Below, piece after piece: positions 26,257-36,047 of a stretch of 64,000 nucleotides of DNA. A program made the translations under genes and the position numbers. The notes under the pieces were generated by a model. That model was not told the origin of the DNA, did no database searches, and was given only the letters and a program-made list of their open reading frames with translations. Origin of the DNA: Psychroserpens sp. (lineage in GTDB: Bacteria; Bacteroidota; Bacteroidia; Flavobacteriales; Flavobacteriaceae); NCBI GenBank assembly GCA_017643165.1, contig JAEPNY010000001.1, positions 806,001 through 870,000 of the forward strand, written 5' to 3'. Numbering within the stretch: position 1 is the stretch's first letter; each line of letters opens with the position of its first letter.

Positions 26257-28217
26257 TAATTGCGATTTGATGCTGGTTCGATTCTCACTGAAGAATCAAG
26301 ATCACTCTCTTGGCTGGATTGAACCTTATCTATTATTTGTAGTGTTGTCTCACCATTGATTTTAAAAGGTTCACCAGAATATGGTTTAGCATATTCTTCT
26401 TCTAAACTATGCGTCAAGATCCAGTCCTCCAAATCTGTTCTGGTAATGGTTCCCTTAATATATTTTTCAATCATTAAACTAGTCATTCTGCCTGCGAAAC
26501 GACTTCCCCAATAACCGTTCTCCACAAAAACAGCAATGGCAATCTTAGGGTCGTCTTTAGGTGCAAACGCTACGAATATTGAATGATCGGTTAATTGTGT
26601 TTTCTCACCATCAATTCTAACAAAATTTTCAGCGGTACCAGTTTTTCCGCAGATGTCAATTCCAGGGATACGCAAAGTAGCTGCTGTTCCTTTATTGTAC
26701 ACGTCAAACATACCTTCGATAACAGGTTCAAAATGACGCTTGTCGATTGTCGTTTCTTTACGCGTAGTGTATTTGCTTGGAATTGTATCACCTTCGATCG
26801 ATTTAATAATATGTGGCGTGTAATAATAACCTCGATTTCCAATAGCTGCAGCCATATTAGCTAACTGAATAGGAGTTGCTTCAACTTCTCCTTGTCCAAT
26901 TGCATTTGATACAATATATGTGGAGCCCCATCGATTATCACCGTAAGCACGATCGTAATAATTTCCGTCAGGAATTCTACCACGCTGACCAACAGGAAGA
27001 TCATAGCCTAAATAATTTCCTAATCCGAAACTCTTCGCATGAACTGCCCATTTATTCATTGCATCACCAGCATCATCATATTTATCAATTATTCTTCGGT
27101 AGATATTAACAAAGTAGGCGTTACAAGATTGGGCAATACCTTCATTCATGTCCACCGGACTTTTATGATGGTGACAACCTGTTAATTTTCGACTGCCATA
27201 ATAATACCCCATTCGGCAAGATACCATATCACTCGTTTTGACTACACCTTCTTGCAATCCGATTAAAGCATTAATGACCTTAAAAGGAGATCCAGGAGGA
27301 TATTGCGCTTGAAGTCCGCGATCAAACGTTGGTCTTGAGATCGTATCTAAAAATAAACGAGAGAAGTTTTTGTTGCGTTCGCGTCCTACGAGTAGATTCG
27401 GATTATAACTTGGGCCTGTAACCAATGCTAGGATTTCTCCGTTTTTTGGATCAATAGCAACTATTCCTCCACGTTTATTAGTCATTAACAATTCCCCATA
27501 CTGTTGCAATTGAGAATCTATCGTAATGGTTATATCTTTTCCAGGTTGTGGTAGGGTGTCAAATCTCCCTTCTTTGTAGGGACCAATATTCTTATTAAAT
27601 CGATCCTTTTGAATGAATTTTATTCCTTTTACACCGCGAAGTACGTCCTCATATGAAAGTTCAATACCTTGTTTGCCTATGAGGTCTCCCATTCTATAAT
27701 AAGGATCATTAGCGATATTTCTTTGATTTACTTCACCAATATCTCCCAAAACATTAGCACCAATTGAAGTTTGGTAGGCGCGCAATGATCGCTTTTGAAT
27801 ATAAAACCCTTCATATTTCCTCATTTTTTCCTGAAGCACTGCATAGTCTTCTTTAGATAACTGTGGGACAAATGGAGAGGGTAATCGAGGCGAATAATTG
27901 TTAGCGCGTTCGAGTTTTTTATGATACTCTTCTTCAGTGATTTTTAATAGACTACAGAACTCCAGTAAGGTTTCTTCATCTAATGGTTCTACTTCACGTG
28001 GAATTACCATGACATCATAAGAAGGCTGATTGGCAACGAGTAGATTACCATGACGATCATAGACGTAGCCGCGTTTTGGATAATCATAAACTGAGCGAAT
28101 CGCTGTATCATCGAAAATACTGTACGCTTCCTTATTGTATACCTGCAAGTACAACAATCGCGCTATAAATAAAAGTCCTACAGTAACTACTGTTAGCAAC
28201 AGAAGTAGTTTTCTCAT
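26256..28217 (-). CDS. mrdA: Penicillin-binding protein 2 (elongation transpeptidase)
   Basis: Class B PBP that cross-links peptidoglycan with RodA. It has an N-terminal membrane anchor (about 3-25), a pedestal domain, then the transpeptidase domain: active-site SxxK as GSPFKV in YPPGSPFKV, SxN as SCNAYF, and KTGTAEN. Length 653 aa, slightly longer than E. coli PBP2 because of a charged C-terminal tail. The start overlaps the mreD stop by four bases. Confidence 0.96.
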   Translation of the reverse strand: MRKLLLLLTVVTVGLLFIARLLYLQVYNKEAYSIFDDTAIRSVYDYPKRGYVYDRHGNLLVANQPSYDVMVIPREVEPLDEETLLEFCSLLKITEEEYHKKLERANNYSPRLPSPFVPQLSKEDYAVLQEKMRKYEGFYIQKRSLRAYQTSIGANVLGDIGEVNQRNIANDPYYRMGDLIGKQGIELSYEDVLRGVKGIKFIQKDRFNKNIGPYKEGRFDTLPQPGKDITITIDSQLQQYGELLMTNKRGGIVAIDPKNGEILALVTGPSYNPNLLVGRERNKNFSRLFLDTISRPTFDRGLQAQYPPGSPFKVINALIGLQEGVVKTSDMVSCRMGYYYGSRKLTGCHHHKSPVDMNEGIAQSCNAYFVNIYRRIIDKYDDAGDAMNKWAVHAKSFGLGNYLGYDLPVGQRGRIPDGNYYDRAYGDNRWGSTYIVSNAIGQGEVEATPIQLANMAAAIGNRGYYYTPHIIKSIEGDTIPSKYTTRKETTIDKRHFEPVIEGMFDVYNKGTAATLRIPGIDICGKTGTAENFVRIDGEKTQLTDHSIFVAFAPKDDPKIAIAVFVENGYWGSRFAGRMTSLMIEKYIKGTITRTDLEDWILTHSLEEEYAKPYSGEPFKINGETTLQIIDKVQSSQESDLDSSVRIEPASNRN

Positions 28218-28720
28218 CGTTGTTTTTTACTGAAAAGAGTTGAGATTAAAATACAAAGTATTAATGTAAAAATACTTGAAAATAACGTTTTCTGAAATAC
28301 CATAAGTATTCTAGAAATGTTAAAAATTTCCAGTAAGAATATTAGAAAGTGATGAATGAGAATTAAAAATGAAAAATAAATAATGCGATTACCAATTTCA
28401 GTATTATTGAATCGAATTGTTTGGTGCTCATAGATCATTCCAAAAGCGAACTTCAAAATGGCTGGTCTAATGTAGGCTATGGTAACGCATGCAGCTGCAT
28501 GCACGCCACCAGAATCTGAAAATATGTCAACAATCAATCCTAAAAGGAAACTCATGAAGATAAATAAGGTTCTGTTATTATTTACAGGGTATAACAGAAT
28601 AAATAATATGTATGGATACGGATTGATTGTGCCCGCAAAATTGATGTGATTAAAAATCAATACTTGCGCTACAATTAGTGCAAAGAATCTGATGATATTT
28701 GCGATGTTCAAACTATTCAT
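28214..28720 (-). CDS. mreD: Rod shape-determining protein MreD
   Basis: A small integral membrane protein of the elongasome, 168 aa, with about five hydrophobic helices. The sequence has little motif content, but the NPYPYILFILLYPV segment and its place between mreC and mrdA make the assignment firm. It overlaps mreC by eight bases and mrdA by four. Confidence 0.92.
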   Translation of the reverse strand: MNSLNIANIIRFFALIVAQVLIFNHINFAGTINPYPYILFILLYPVNNNRTLFIFMSFLLGLIVDIFSDSGGVHAAACVTIAYIRPAILKFAFGMIYEHQTIRFNNTEIGNRIIYFSFLILIHHFLIFLLEIFNISRILMVFQKTLFSSIFTLILCILISTLFSKKQR

Positions 28721-29540
28721 CGTCAGTACGTTCTATGCGTTGAATTTCCGCCTTATCTAAATTTTCAATAATATAGACGTGACCTAAATTAGTCATATCG
28801 TTAAATAATTTCACTTGAACAGTATATGTGTCTCCACTAATGTCAAGTACATAACTATCAATAGTTCCTATAGAAATTCCTTGTGGGAATATTGATGATT
28901 GTCCACCTGTAACAATTGTATCACCTTCTTTTACAGGCGCAAATTTGGAGATGTCTGTAAGCTGAACCATTTCTGATGATTTCGCATCCCATTCTAAGGA
29001 TCCAATGTGATTCGTAGATTTTAATTGCGCATTTATACTACTTCTGGTATTAAGAATAGAGAGTACTCTAGAATATCCATTTGAAGTATTATCCACAATT
29101 CCTACAATGCCTTTTGAAGTAATAACTGCCAAATCTTCTTTAATACTATCGTTTTGACCTTTATTTAAAGTGATATAATTTTTAGATGCTGCGTAATTAT
29201 TGTTTATGACTCTTGCACTTTGGACACGATAATTTCCATTAAAACTTATCGTATCTATATGAGCCGTATTTAAGTTGGTGGAATCATTGCGATTCAACAG
29301 CTGAGAACGTAACAGATTATTTTCTTCAATCAATATGTCATTTTGGCTCCTTAGATTGAAGTAATCTGAAATGCCACTCGCACTTTCATAAATACCACCT
29401 GTTAAGAAATTGGCAGAGTTAATGAATTTACTTTTGTGGTACGAATGCGATTGGATTGTCAATCCTATAGAAACGCCAAACAACAGCAGAAACAAAAGAG
29501 AGGTTTTGTTCCTAATGATAAAGTTGATTATCTGTTGCAT
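28713..29540 (-). CDS. mreC: Rod shape-determining protein MreC
   Basis: Periplasmic scaffold that links MreB/MreD to PBP2. 275 aa: a single N-terminal transmembrane helix (about 12-30), a coiled-coil stretch containing EENNLLRSQLL, and the beta-domain with VITSKGIVGIV and GDTIVTGGQSSIFPQGISIG. Twenty bases behind mreB. Confidence 0.95.
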   Translation of the reverse strand: MQQIINFIIRNKTSLLFLLLFGVSIGLTIQSHSYHKSKFINSANFLTGGIYESASGISDYFNLRSQNDILIEENNLLRSQLLNRNDSTNLNTAHIDTISFNGNYRVQSARVINNNYAASKNYITLNKGQNDSIKEDLAVITSKGIVGIVDNTSNGYSRVLSILNTRSSINAQLKSTNHIGSLEWDAKSSEMVQLTDISKFAPVKEGDTIVTGGQSSIFPQGISIGTIDSYVLDISGDTYTVQVKLFNDMTNLGHVYIIENLDKAEIQRIERTDDE

Positions 29541-29559
29541 GCGAAGTAGGTGTTCTCGG

Positions 29560-30588
29560 TTATTTTATCAATACACTCTTATATTTTGGCAGATTTTTAA
29601 GTGTAATTCCAGTTCCTCTTACTACCGCTCTTAATGGATCTTCAGCAATATAAACTGGTAAATCAGTTTTTTGAGATAGACGTTTGTCTAATCCTCTGAG
29701 CATAGAACCTCCTCCTGCTAAATAGATTCCCGTATTATATATGTCGGCAGCCAATTCTGGTGGTGTTTGTGATAGTGTTTCCATGACAGAATCTTCAATT
29801 CGTAAAATTGATTTGTCAAGTGCTTTAGCGATTTCGCGATAGGAAATCTGTACTTGCTTTGGTTTTCCTGTTAATAGATCACGACCTTGAACACTCATTT
29901 CTTCTGGTGGAAGATCAAGATCTTCTGTTGCTGCACCAATTTGAATTTTTATTTTTTCTGCTGTACGATCACCAACATATAAATTGTGTTGTGTACGCAT
30001 GTAGTAGATAATGTCGTTGGTAAATACGTCTCCAGCCACCTTTACTGACTTATCACAAACAATACCTCCTAAGGCAATAACTGCGATTTCAGTTGTTCCA
30101 CCACCAATATCAACAATCATATTTCCTTTCGGTTGCATGATATCAATGCCAATACCAATCGCTGCGGCCATTGGTTCGTGAATTAAGTAAACCTCTTTAC
30201 CATTAACCCGCTCACAAGACTCTTTTACGGCGCGCATTTCTACTTCTGTAATTCCGGATGGAATACAAACTACCATACGCAATGCCGGCGTGAATAATTT
30301 CTTTTTAAGCGCTGGAATATTTTTGATGAACATACTGATCATTTGTTCAGAAGCATCGAAATCTGCAATCACACCATCCTTCAATGGACGAATGGTTTTA
30401 ATATTCTCGTGAGTTTTACCTTGCATCATGTTCGCTTCCTTTCCTACGGCAATAATTTTACCTGAGATACGGTCGCGAGCTACAATCGAAGGGCTATCTA
30501 CTACAACTTTATCGTTGTGTATAATTAGCGTATTCGCAGTTCCTAAATCTATAGCTATTTCTTCGGTTAAGAAATCAAAAAATCCCAT
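29560..30588 (-). CDS. mreB: Rod shape-determining protein MreB (bacterial actin)
   Basis: Actin-like ATPase that guides lateral wall growth, 342 aa. ATP-site motifs: IAIDLGTANTLI near the N-terminus, MIVDIGGGTTEIAVI near residue 160, and GIYLAGGGSMLRGLD near 290. The N-terminal MGFFDFLTEE is the amphipathic membrane-binding helix. Sixty-five bases separate it from purH; no promoter element is evident in that gap. Confidence 0.97.
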   Translation of the reverse strand: MGFFDFLTEEIAIDLGTANTLIIHNDKVVVDSPSIVARDRISGKIIAVGKEANMMQGKTHENIKTIRPLKDGVIADFDASEQMISMFIKNIPALKKKLFTPALRMVVCIPSGITEVEMRAVKESCERVNGKEVYLIHEPMAAAIGIGIDIMQPKGNMIVDIGGGTTEIAVIALGGIVCDKSVKVAGDVFTNDIIYYMRTQHNLYVGDRTAEKIKIQIGAATEDLDLPPEEMSVQGRDLLTGKPKQVQISYREIAKALDKSILRIEDSVMETLSQTPPELAADIYNTGIYLAGGGSMLRGLDKRLSQKTDLPVYIAEDPLRAVVRGTGITLKNLPKYKSVLIK

Positions 30589-30653
30589 GCGTTGTTATAA
30601 TATTTTGAGGTCGTTATTGTACTAAGTTCTCGGTAGTTGTAAATGTAATAAAT

Positions 30654-32186
30654 TTAATGCTTAAAATGACGTGTTCCTGTCATTACCATTGCTAAATTAT
30701 TTTCATTACAATAATCGATTGTTAATTGGTCTTTAATCGAACCTCCTGGTTGTATCACGGCCGTTATTCCGGCGTTGTCTGCAATCTCAACACAATCTGG
30801 GAAGGGAAAGAAAGCATCACTTGCCATCACGGCACCATTTAAGTCAAAATTAAAAGACTTTGCTTTGTGTATGGCCTGATTAAGTGCATCGACACGACTT
30901 GTTTGACCTGTTCCGCTAGCACACAGCTGTTTGTTCTTTGCCAAAACAATCGTGTTTGACTTCGTATGCTTGCAAATTTTTGAAGCAAAAATAAGGTCTT
31001 CTAACTCACTTGACTGTGGTTTGTTATTCGTTGCATAGGTAAGATCTTCTACTTGATCTGTTTTAATGTCTCTGTCTTGAACTAAGACACCATTTAGACA
31101 ACTTCTAACAATTGTTTGAGGAAAATCAATTTCGTGGAGGATTAATAAAATTCTATTCTTTTTGCCTTTTAAGATCTCTAAAGCGTCTTCAGTAAATGAA
31201 GGTGCAATTACGACTTCGCAAAATAGTTTGTGAATTTCCTCGGCAGTCGCTTTATCTATTTCTGTATTCGCAATTAAAATACCTCCAAAAGCAGAAACTG
31301 GGTCACCTGCTAATGCGTCTACATAAGCTTGGTGAACGGTATCGCGCTGTGCAAATCCACAAGCATTGTTGTGCTTTAGAATAGCAAATGTTGGTGCTTC
31401 ACCTTTGAATTCATGGATTAGGTTTACGGCTGCATCAACATCTAGTAAATTGTTATAGCTTAATTCTTTACCATGCAATTTTGTAAATAAATCATCAAAG
31501 TTTCCGAAGAAAAAACCGCGTTGGTGTGGGTTTTCTCCATAGCGTAATACTTTGCCATTCATTTCACTCACCTTTAAAGTTGCGATCTCATGGTCAGCAT
31601 TGAAGTAATTAAAAATTGCAGAATCGTAATGAGATGATACGTTAAAGGCCTTAGATGCGAATCGTTTTCTATCAGCTTCTGAAGTTTCACCTTTTTTGTT
31701 TTGAAGGAGCTCAAGAAATTCTGAATAGTCCTCTACTGAAGACACACATACAACATCAGCATAATTTTTAGCCGCTGCACGGATAAGTGAAATTCCTCCG
31801 ATATCAATCTTTTCAATAATATCTTGATGAGTAGCTCCTGAAGCAACAGTTTTTTCAAAAGGATAGAGGTCCACAATTACTAAATCGATTTGCGGTATAT
31901 CAAAATCTACTAATTCTGCAACGTCTGTTTCGTTGTTTTGACGGTTGAGAATACCACCGAAGACTTTTGGATGAAGGGTTTTTACACGACCACCTAGAAT
32001 AGAAGGATAAGAGGTTACATCTTCAACAGGAACGACTGCAATGCCTAAGTCCTTGATGAATTTCTCTGTACCACCCGTTGAATAAACGGTCACGCCCTGT
32101 GCACTTAATTCTTTAACAATAGGTTCTAATCCATCCTTGCTGAAAACAGAAATTAATGCCGATTTTATCGTTTTGTTGTTGCTCAT
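30654..32186 (-). CDS. purH: Bifunctional AICAR formyltransferase/IMP cyclohydrolase
   Basis: Catalyses the last two steps of IMP synthesis. The N-terminal MGS-like cyclohydrolase domain (about 1-190) has STGGTEKFIKDLG and GGRVKTLHPKVFGGIL; the C-terminal formyltransferase domain has RYGENPHQRGFF, KHNNACGFAQ and FFPFPDCVE. The ATG at 32186 is used (510 aa), since the upstream open frame is hydrophobic and unconserved and a -7 element lies inside it. First gene upstream of mreB, as in many Flavobacteria. Confidence 0.96.
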   Translation of the reverse strand: MSNNKTIKSALISVFSKDGLEPIVKELSAQGVTVYSTGGTEKFIKDLGIAVVPVEDVTSYPSILGGRVKTLHPKVFGGILNRQNNETDVAELVDFDIPQIDLVIVDLYPFEKTVASGATHQDIIEKIDIGGISLIRAAAKNYADVVCVSSVEDYSEFLELLQNKKGETSEADRKRFASKAFNVSSHYDSAIFNYFNADHEIATLKVSEMNGKVLRYGENPHQRGFFFGNFDDLFTKLHGKELSYNNLLDVDAAVNLIHEFKGEAPTFAILKHNNACGFAQRDTVHQAYVDALAGDPVSAFGGILIANTEIDKATAEEIHKLFCEVVIAPSFTEDALEILKGKKNRILLILHEIDFPQTIVRSCLNGVLVQDRDIKTDQVEDLTYATNNKPQSSELEDLIFASKICKHTKSNTIVLAKNKQLCASGTGQTSRVDALNQAIHKAKSFNFDLNGAVMASDAFFPFPDCVEIADNAGITAVIQPGGSIKDQLTIDYCNENNLAMVMTGTRHFKH

Positions 32187-32245
32187 TGTTGTGTTGTTGT
32201 AATAGAGATTCCTTTGTGGGAAACGAGGTTGAAAAAAATAAAGCA

Positions 32246-32253
32246 CAAAAATA
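32246..32253 (-). promoter_or_regulatory. -7 promoter element of purH-mre-mrdA-rodA
   Basis: The minus strand reads TATTTTTG, a perfect match, giving a leader of about 50 bases before the purH ATG at 32186. It confirms the internal start chosen for purH. Confidence 0.5.
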
Positions 32254-32364
32254 CATAATATCAAGACTTAATGTAAGTTCGAATGGCAGTTTATTTAAGT
32301 TTTTTGTAACAATAAATTGTTGAAAACCTAGTATCTTTCAAATCGTATTATCTATTGATCTTTT

Positions 32365-33618
32365 ATGCTCGTTTATCTCAGACTTTTTAAAGAGAGTTTT
32401 TCTTTTGCAATTAATGCATTACGGAATAATAAACTTCGAACGTTTTTATCCCTCTTGGGAATTACCATTGGAATATTTTCCATAATTGCAGTCTTGGCTG
32501 CGGTTGATTCGTTGGATCGCGATATCAGAGAACAACTGAGTGGATTAGATAGCAATACCATGTATTTGGCGAGATTTTCATTTGGTCCAACCGATGTGCC
32601 GCGATGGAAACGTTTGCAATTCCCTGAAGTATCATACAATGAATACAAATATTTAAAATCGTCTTTAACAAATGCAGAGCATGTAGCATATCAATTATTT
32701 GTGCGAAGAGAAACAGTAAGATATGAATCCAATTCTGTTAGTAGCGTAAATACGGTTGTTGTTAGCGATGAATTTGACGACATACAGGCCTTAGCCTTTT
32801 CAAAAGGTCGCTTTTATAGTGAGGCCGAATCAAATTCGGGCAAACCAGTTGTTGTTATAGGAGACGAAATTGCAAAATCTTTGTTTGGTGATTTCGAACC
32901 TATTGGTAAGAAGATTCGATTGTATGGTCAGAAGTTTACTGTGATAGGTGTCGTAAAGAAGCAAGGCTCTGGTTTATTTGGTGATAGTAATGATATTTCT
33001 ATTTTTTTACCAGCGAATTATGTTCGAAACCGCTATGGTGATAATAATCCCAATATGAATCATATTGTCATTATAAAGCCCAAGCCAGGTATTGATGTTG
33101 ATGAACTTAGAGCGGATGTCGTTCAAGATATGCGCAGACGACGTGGACTAAAACCAGATGAAATCAATTCGTTTTTTATTAGCGTGATTTCCGGTCTTCA
33201 AGACGCAATTGATGGTATTATATCTACCCTGAATATCATAGGATGGGTGATCAGTGGCTTTTCACTGCTTGTTGGCGGATTTGGAATAGCCAATATTATG
33301 TTTGTAAGCGTGCGAGAACGTACCAACCTAATCGGGATACAAAAATCACTTGGTGCAAAAAACAGATTCATTTTATTCCAGTTTTTATTCGAGGCGATAA
33401 TTTTATCCTTATTGGGAGGCTTAATTGGTGTTATTCTTGTTTGGTTAATTTCGCTTATTGTTAATGCAACTTTAGATGATTTTTCTTTTGTCCTATCCTT
33501 TGGAAACATATTCTTAGGATTTGGTTTGTCGTCTTTTATCGGATTGATTTCTGGCGCAATCCCAGCTATATCGGCATCGCGATTAGATCCTGTCGAAGCC
33601 ATCCGAACTGGAATGTAA
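32365..33618 (+). CDS. ABC transporter permease, MacB/FtsX type (copy 1)
   Basis: A 417-aa permease with the MacB topology: one N-terminal helix (about 22-45, FLSLLGITIGIFSIIAVLAAV), a large periplasmic MacB-PCD domain (about 50-270), and three C-terminal FtsX helices, ending in the conserved ASRLDPVEAIRTGM. It would work with a separate ATPase, which is not encoded nearby. The first 52 residues differ from copy 2 at only one position. Substrate unknown; macrolide-type efflux or lipoprotein/mechanical coupling are both possible for the family. Confidence 0.9.
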   Translation: MLVYLRLFKESFSFAINALRNNKLRTFLSLLGITIGIFSIIAVLAAVDSLDRDIREQLSGLDSNTMYLARFSFGPTDVPRWKRLQFPEVSYNEYKYLKSSLTNAEHVAYQLFVRRETVRYESNSVSSVNTVVVSDEFDDIQALAFSKGRFYSEAESNSGKPVVVIGDEIAKSLFGDFEPIGKKIRLYGQKFTVIGVVKKQGSGLFGDSNDISIFLPANYVRNRYGDNNPNMNHIVIIKPKPGIDVDELRADVVQDMRRRRGLKPDEINSFFISVISGLQDAIDGIISTLNIIGWVISGFSLLVGGFGIANIMFVSVRERTNLIGIQKSLGAKNRFILFQFLFEAIILSLLGGLIGVILVWLISLIVNATLDDFSFVLSFGNIFLGFGLSSFIGLISGAIPAISASRLDPVEAIRTGM

Positions 33619-33703
33619 ATTTTACTTGAAAGATTCTATACTAATATGTAACAATATCCTTAGGCATGCGTCATATGTATACATTAGCTAATCACATTAC
33701 ATC

Positions 33704-34951
33704 ATGCTTGTTTATCTAAGGCTTTTTAAAGAGAGTTTCTCGTTTGCACTGAATGCACTTCGAAACAACAAACTTAGAACCTTCTTATCTCTGTTAGGAA
33801 TTACTATAGGTATCTTCTCTATTATTGCGGTATTGGCCGCTGTTGATTCTCTCGATCGAAGCATAAAAGATGACCTTTCAGGCCTAGATAAGAATACCAT
33901 GTATTTAACGAAGTATTCCTTTGGTCCGACCGAAGTTCCGCGATGGCAGCGTGATAATTTCCCGCAAACAGAATATGATGATTTTGTGTTTATAGAGCGT
34001 AATGTTCCTGATATTGAAGCTGTCGCTTACGTTATTTTTGATTCGCCTGAAACGATTAAATATCAAGGCGAAACGGTTAGTGGCGTTTCAGTAACACCTG
34101 TATCAAGTGGTATTTATGAAATAGAAGATTTCAAAGTTGAACAAGGACGTTTTTATACAGAATCCGAATCATTTACGGGAGCTCCAGTCATCGTCCTTGG
34201 AAATGAAATAGCAGAAAATCTATTCCAAGAATTAAATCCAATAGGAAAACAAGTACGCGTATATGGTCGTAAATTAACGGTTATTGGTGTTCTTAAAAAG
34301 TTTGGATCAACCATATTTGATTCTCCTGATGATAAAGCTTATGTGCCCGCAAACTTTGTAAGAAGATTTAGAAATGGTGGGTCAGATGGAATCCCAGGAG
34401 CAATAATTATCAAGCCAAATAAAGGGGTTGATATTGGTGCCTTCGAACAAGTTTTAAAGCAAAAGTATCGCGTTTTCCGCGGTTTAAAAGCTGGTGAGCC
34501 TGATAACTTTTTTGTAAATAAATTATCTGGTTTTGCCGATGCTATCAACGGAATTATTGCAACCTTGAACCTAATTGGTTGGATCATTAGTGGATTCTCA
34601 TTACTTGTAGGAGGCTTCGGTATTGCAAATATTATGTTCGTTAGTGTACGAGAGCGTACCAACTTAATTGGTATTCAAAAATCTTTAGGTGCCAAGAATA
34701 AGTTTATTATGTTCCAGTTTTTGTTTGAAGCCGTAATTCTTTCGGTAATGGGTGGATTGATAGGAATTATTCTCGTTCAGTTTATCGCCTTTATTGCTAC
34801 AATGGCGTTGGATTTTGAGTTTATACTTTCGTTTTCAAATATTTTCCTCGGGTTTTCATTATCAACCCTTATCGGACTGATATCTGGAGTCATACCAGCC
34901 ATCACAGCATCAAGATTAGATCCGGTTGAAGCGATTAGAACTGGAATGTAA
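33704..34951 (+). CDS. ABC transporter permease, MacB/FtsX type (copy 2)
   Basis: 415 aa, same layout as copy 1: N-terminal helix, periplasmic domain, three FtsX helices and an identical ASRLDPVEAIRTGM end. Membrane segments are nearly the same as in copy 1, whereas the periplasmic domain (about 55-265) has drifted strongly. This pattern fits tandem duplication with divergence of the partner- or substrate-contacting part. Eighty-five bases separate the copies, so they are likely co-transcribed and may pair as a heterodimer. Confidence 0.9.
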   Translation: MLVYLRLFKESFSFALNALRNNKLRTFLSLLGITIGIFSIIAVLAAVDSLDRSIKDDLSGLDKNTMYLTKYSFGPTEVPRWQRDNFPQTEYDDFVFIERNVPDIEAVAYVIFDSPETIKYQGETVSGVSVTPVSSGIYEIEDFKVEQGRFYTESESFTGAPVIVLGNEIAENLFQELNPIGKQVRVYGRKLTVIGVLKKFGSTIFDSPDDKAYVPANFVRRFRNGGSDGIPGAIIIKPNKGVDIGAFEQVLKQKYRVFRGLKAGEPDNFFVNKLSGFADAINGIIATLNLIGWIISGFSLLVGGFGIANIMFVSVRERTNLIGIQKSLGAKNKFIMFQFLFEAVILSVMGGLIGIILVQFIAFIATMALDFEFILSFSNIFLGFSLSTLIGLISGVIPAITASRLDPVEAIRTGM

Positions 34952-34958
34952 CCATTAG

Positions 34959-35423
34959 TTATGTTAAGATCGTAGCGACTTTATTGCAAACGTATTCCAA
35001 AAATCTTTCGTCTTCTGAAGTGAATGGATCGTAAGTGTTCGAATCAATATCTATTTGACCAATATTCTCGCCATTGACAAAAATTGGAATAACAATTTCA
35101 GCTTTTACGGTTATACTACACGCAATATAATTGTCTTGAGCCGATACATCTGGAACCACAAAATTTTCATTTGAAACGGCTACTTGACCACAAATACCTT
35201 TGCCGAATGGTATAATAACATGGTCTGTTGGTTCACCAACATATGGTCCCAACTTTAATTCATTCTTATCACCATTCTTAAAGTAGAAGCCTACCCAGTT
35301 GTAATGTTCAACGTGTTCTTCTAAGATTTCACAAATGTAAAGTAGTCGTCCTTCAATTGACATTGATTCGTCTGATACGATTTTATCTACGCGTTCTTTA
35401 AGGGCTTCAAAGGTCATAGTCAT
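34959..35423 (-). CDS. msrC: GAF-domain free methionine-R-sulfoxide reductase-like protein
   Basis: A 154-aa single GAF domain of the fRMsr type, which reduces free methionine-R-sulfoxide. Family marks are WVGFYF, GPYVGEPTDH, PFGKGICGQVAV, and NYIACSITVKAEIVIP, with IGQIDIDS. Two of the three cysteines known from the E. coli enzyme are kept (in GICG and IACS); the third, in the segment aligned with GKIAC, is replaced. The catalytic one appears to be present. Convergent with the permease gene and divergent from xrtF. Confidence 0.82.
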   Translation of the reverse strand: MTMTFEALKERVDKIVSDESMSIEGRLLYICEILEEHVEHYNWVGFYFKNGDKNELKLGPYVGEPTDHVIIPFGKGICGQVAVSNENFVVPDVSAQDNYIACSITVKAEIVIPIFVNGENIGQIDIDSNTYDPFTSEDERFLEYVCNKVATILT

Positions 35424-35492
35424 ATAATTTTTCGTAAAAGTATTTAAAAAGTGCTGTTTCTCGTTTCATTTTATATAATTTTAACTCAATAA

Positions 35493-36047
35493 ATGGTAAA
35501 AGCACTTCTCATAAAGTATAAGTCGGTCGTTAAGTTCATACTTACATTTCTATCTGTCTATTTCATTTTGACCTTGGCCTATAAATTCTATCTAGATTTT
35601 TCAGATGGGTCCAAGTATTATCCAGATTACATGACTAATCTTGTGGCGACTCAGAGTAAGTTGTTATTGAATAGTGCGGATTACCGAGTCGAATTAATTC
35701 CACATCCAAATGAGGCGTCTATTAAATTAATCATTAATGAGAAGTTTGTGGCTAGAGTAGTGGAAGGCTGTAATTCGATAAGTGTTATCATATTGTATGT
35801 TTCATTTATAATTGCGTTCGCAGGAAAGTTTAAGTATACATTTCTTTATGCCTTGGCAGGAAGCATTTTGATTTATGCCGTGAATTTATTCCGAATTGCA
35901 GTGCTTTCAATTGGATTGTACAATTACCCATGGCGACGTGATATATTACATACAGTTATTTTTCCACTAATCATTTATGGTATGGTATTCTTGCTATGGA
36001 TGTTTTGGGTGAATCGATTTTCAAAAATGAAGAAAAGACATGCGTAA
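35493..36047 (+). CDS. xrtF: Exosortase family protein XrtF
   Basis: A polytopic transpeptidase-like protein of 184 aa that is expected to process C-terminal sorting signals at the inner membrane. The catalytic triad of exosortases is visible: Cys in VVEGCNSI near residue 92, Arg in VNLFRIAVL near 131, and His in DILHTVIFP near 150. The short size and the partner gene identify the F subtype of Flavobacteriia. The stop overlaps the partner start by eight bases. Confidence 0.92.
   Translation: MVKALLIKYKSVVKFILTFLSVYFILTLAYKFYLDFSDGSKYYPDYMTNLVATQSKLLLNSADYRVELIPHPNEASIKLIINEKFVARVVEGCNSISVIILYVSFIIAFAGKFKYTFLYALAGSILIYAVNLFRIAVLSIGLYNYPWRRDILHTVIFPLIIYGMVFLLWMFWVNRFSKMKKRHA

Noticed and set aside
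32365-34951. Tandem permeases as a composite transposon or recent horizontal insertion
   Set aside because: No flanking repeats, transposase or change in composition; plain gene duplication explains them.
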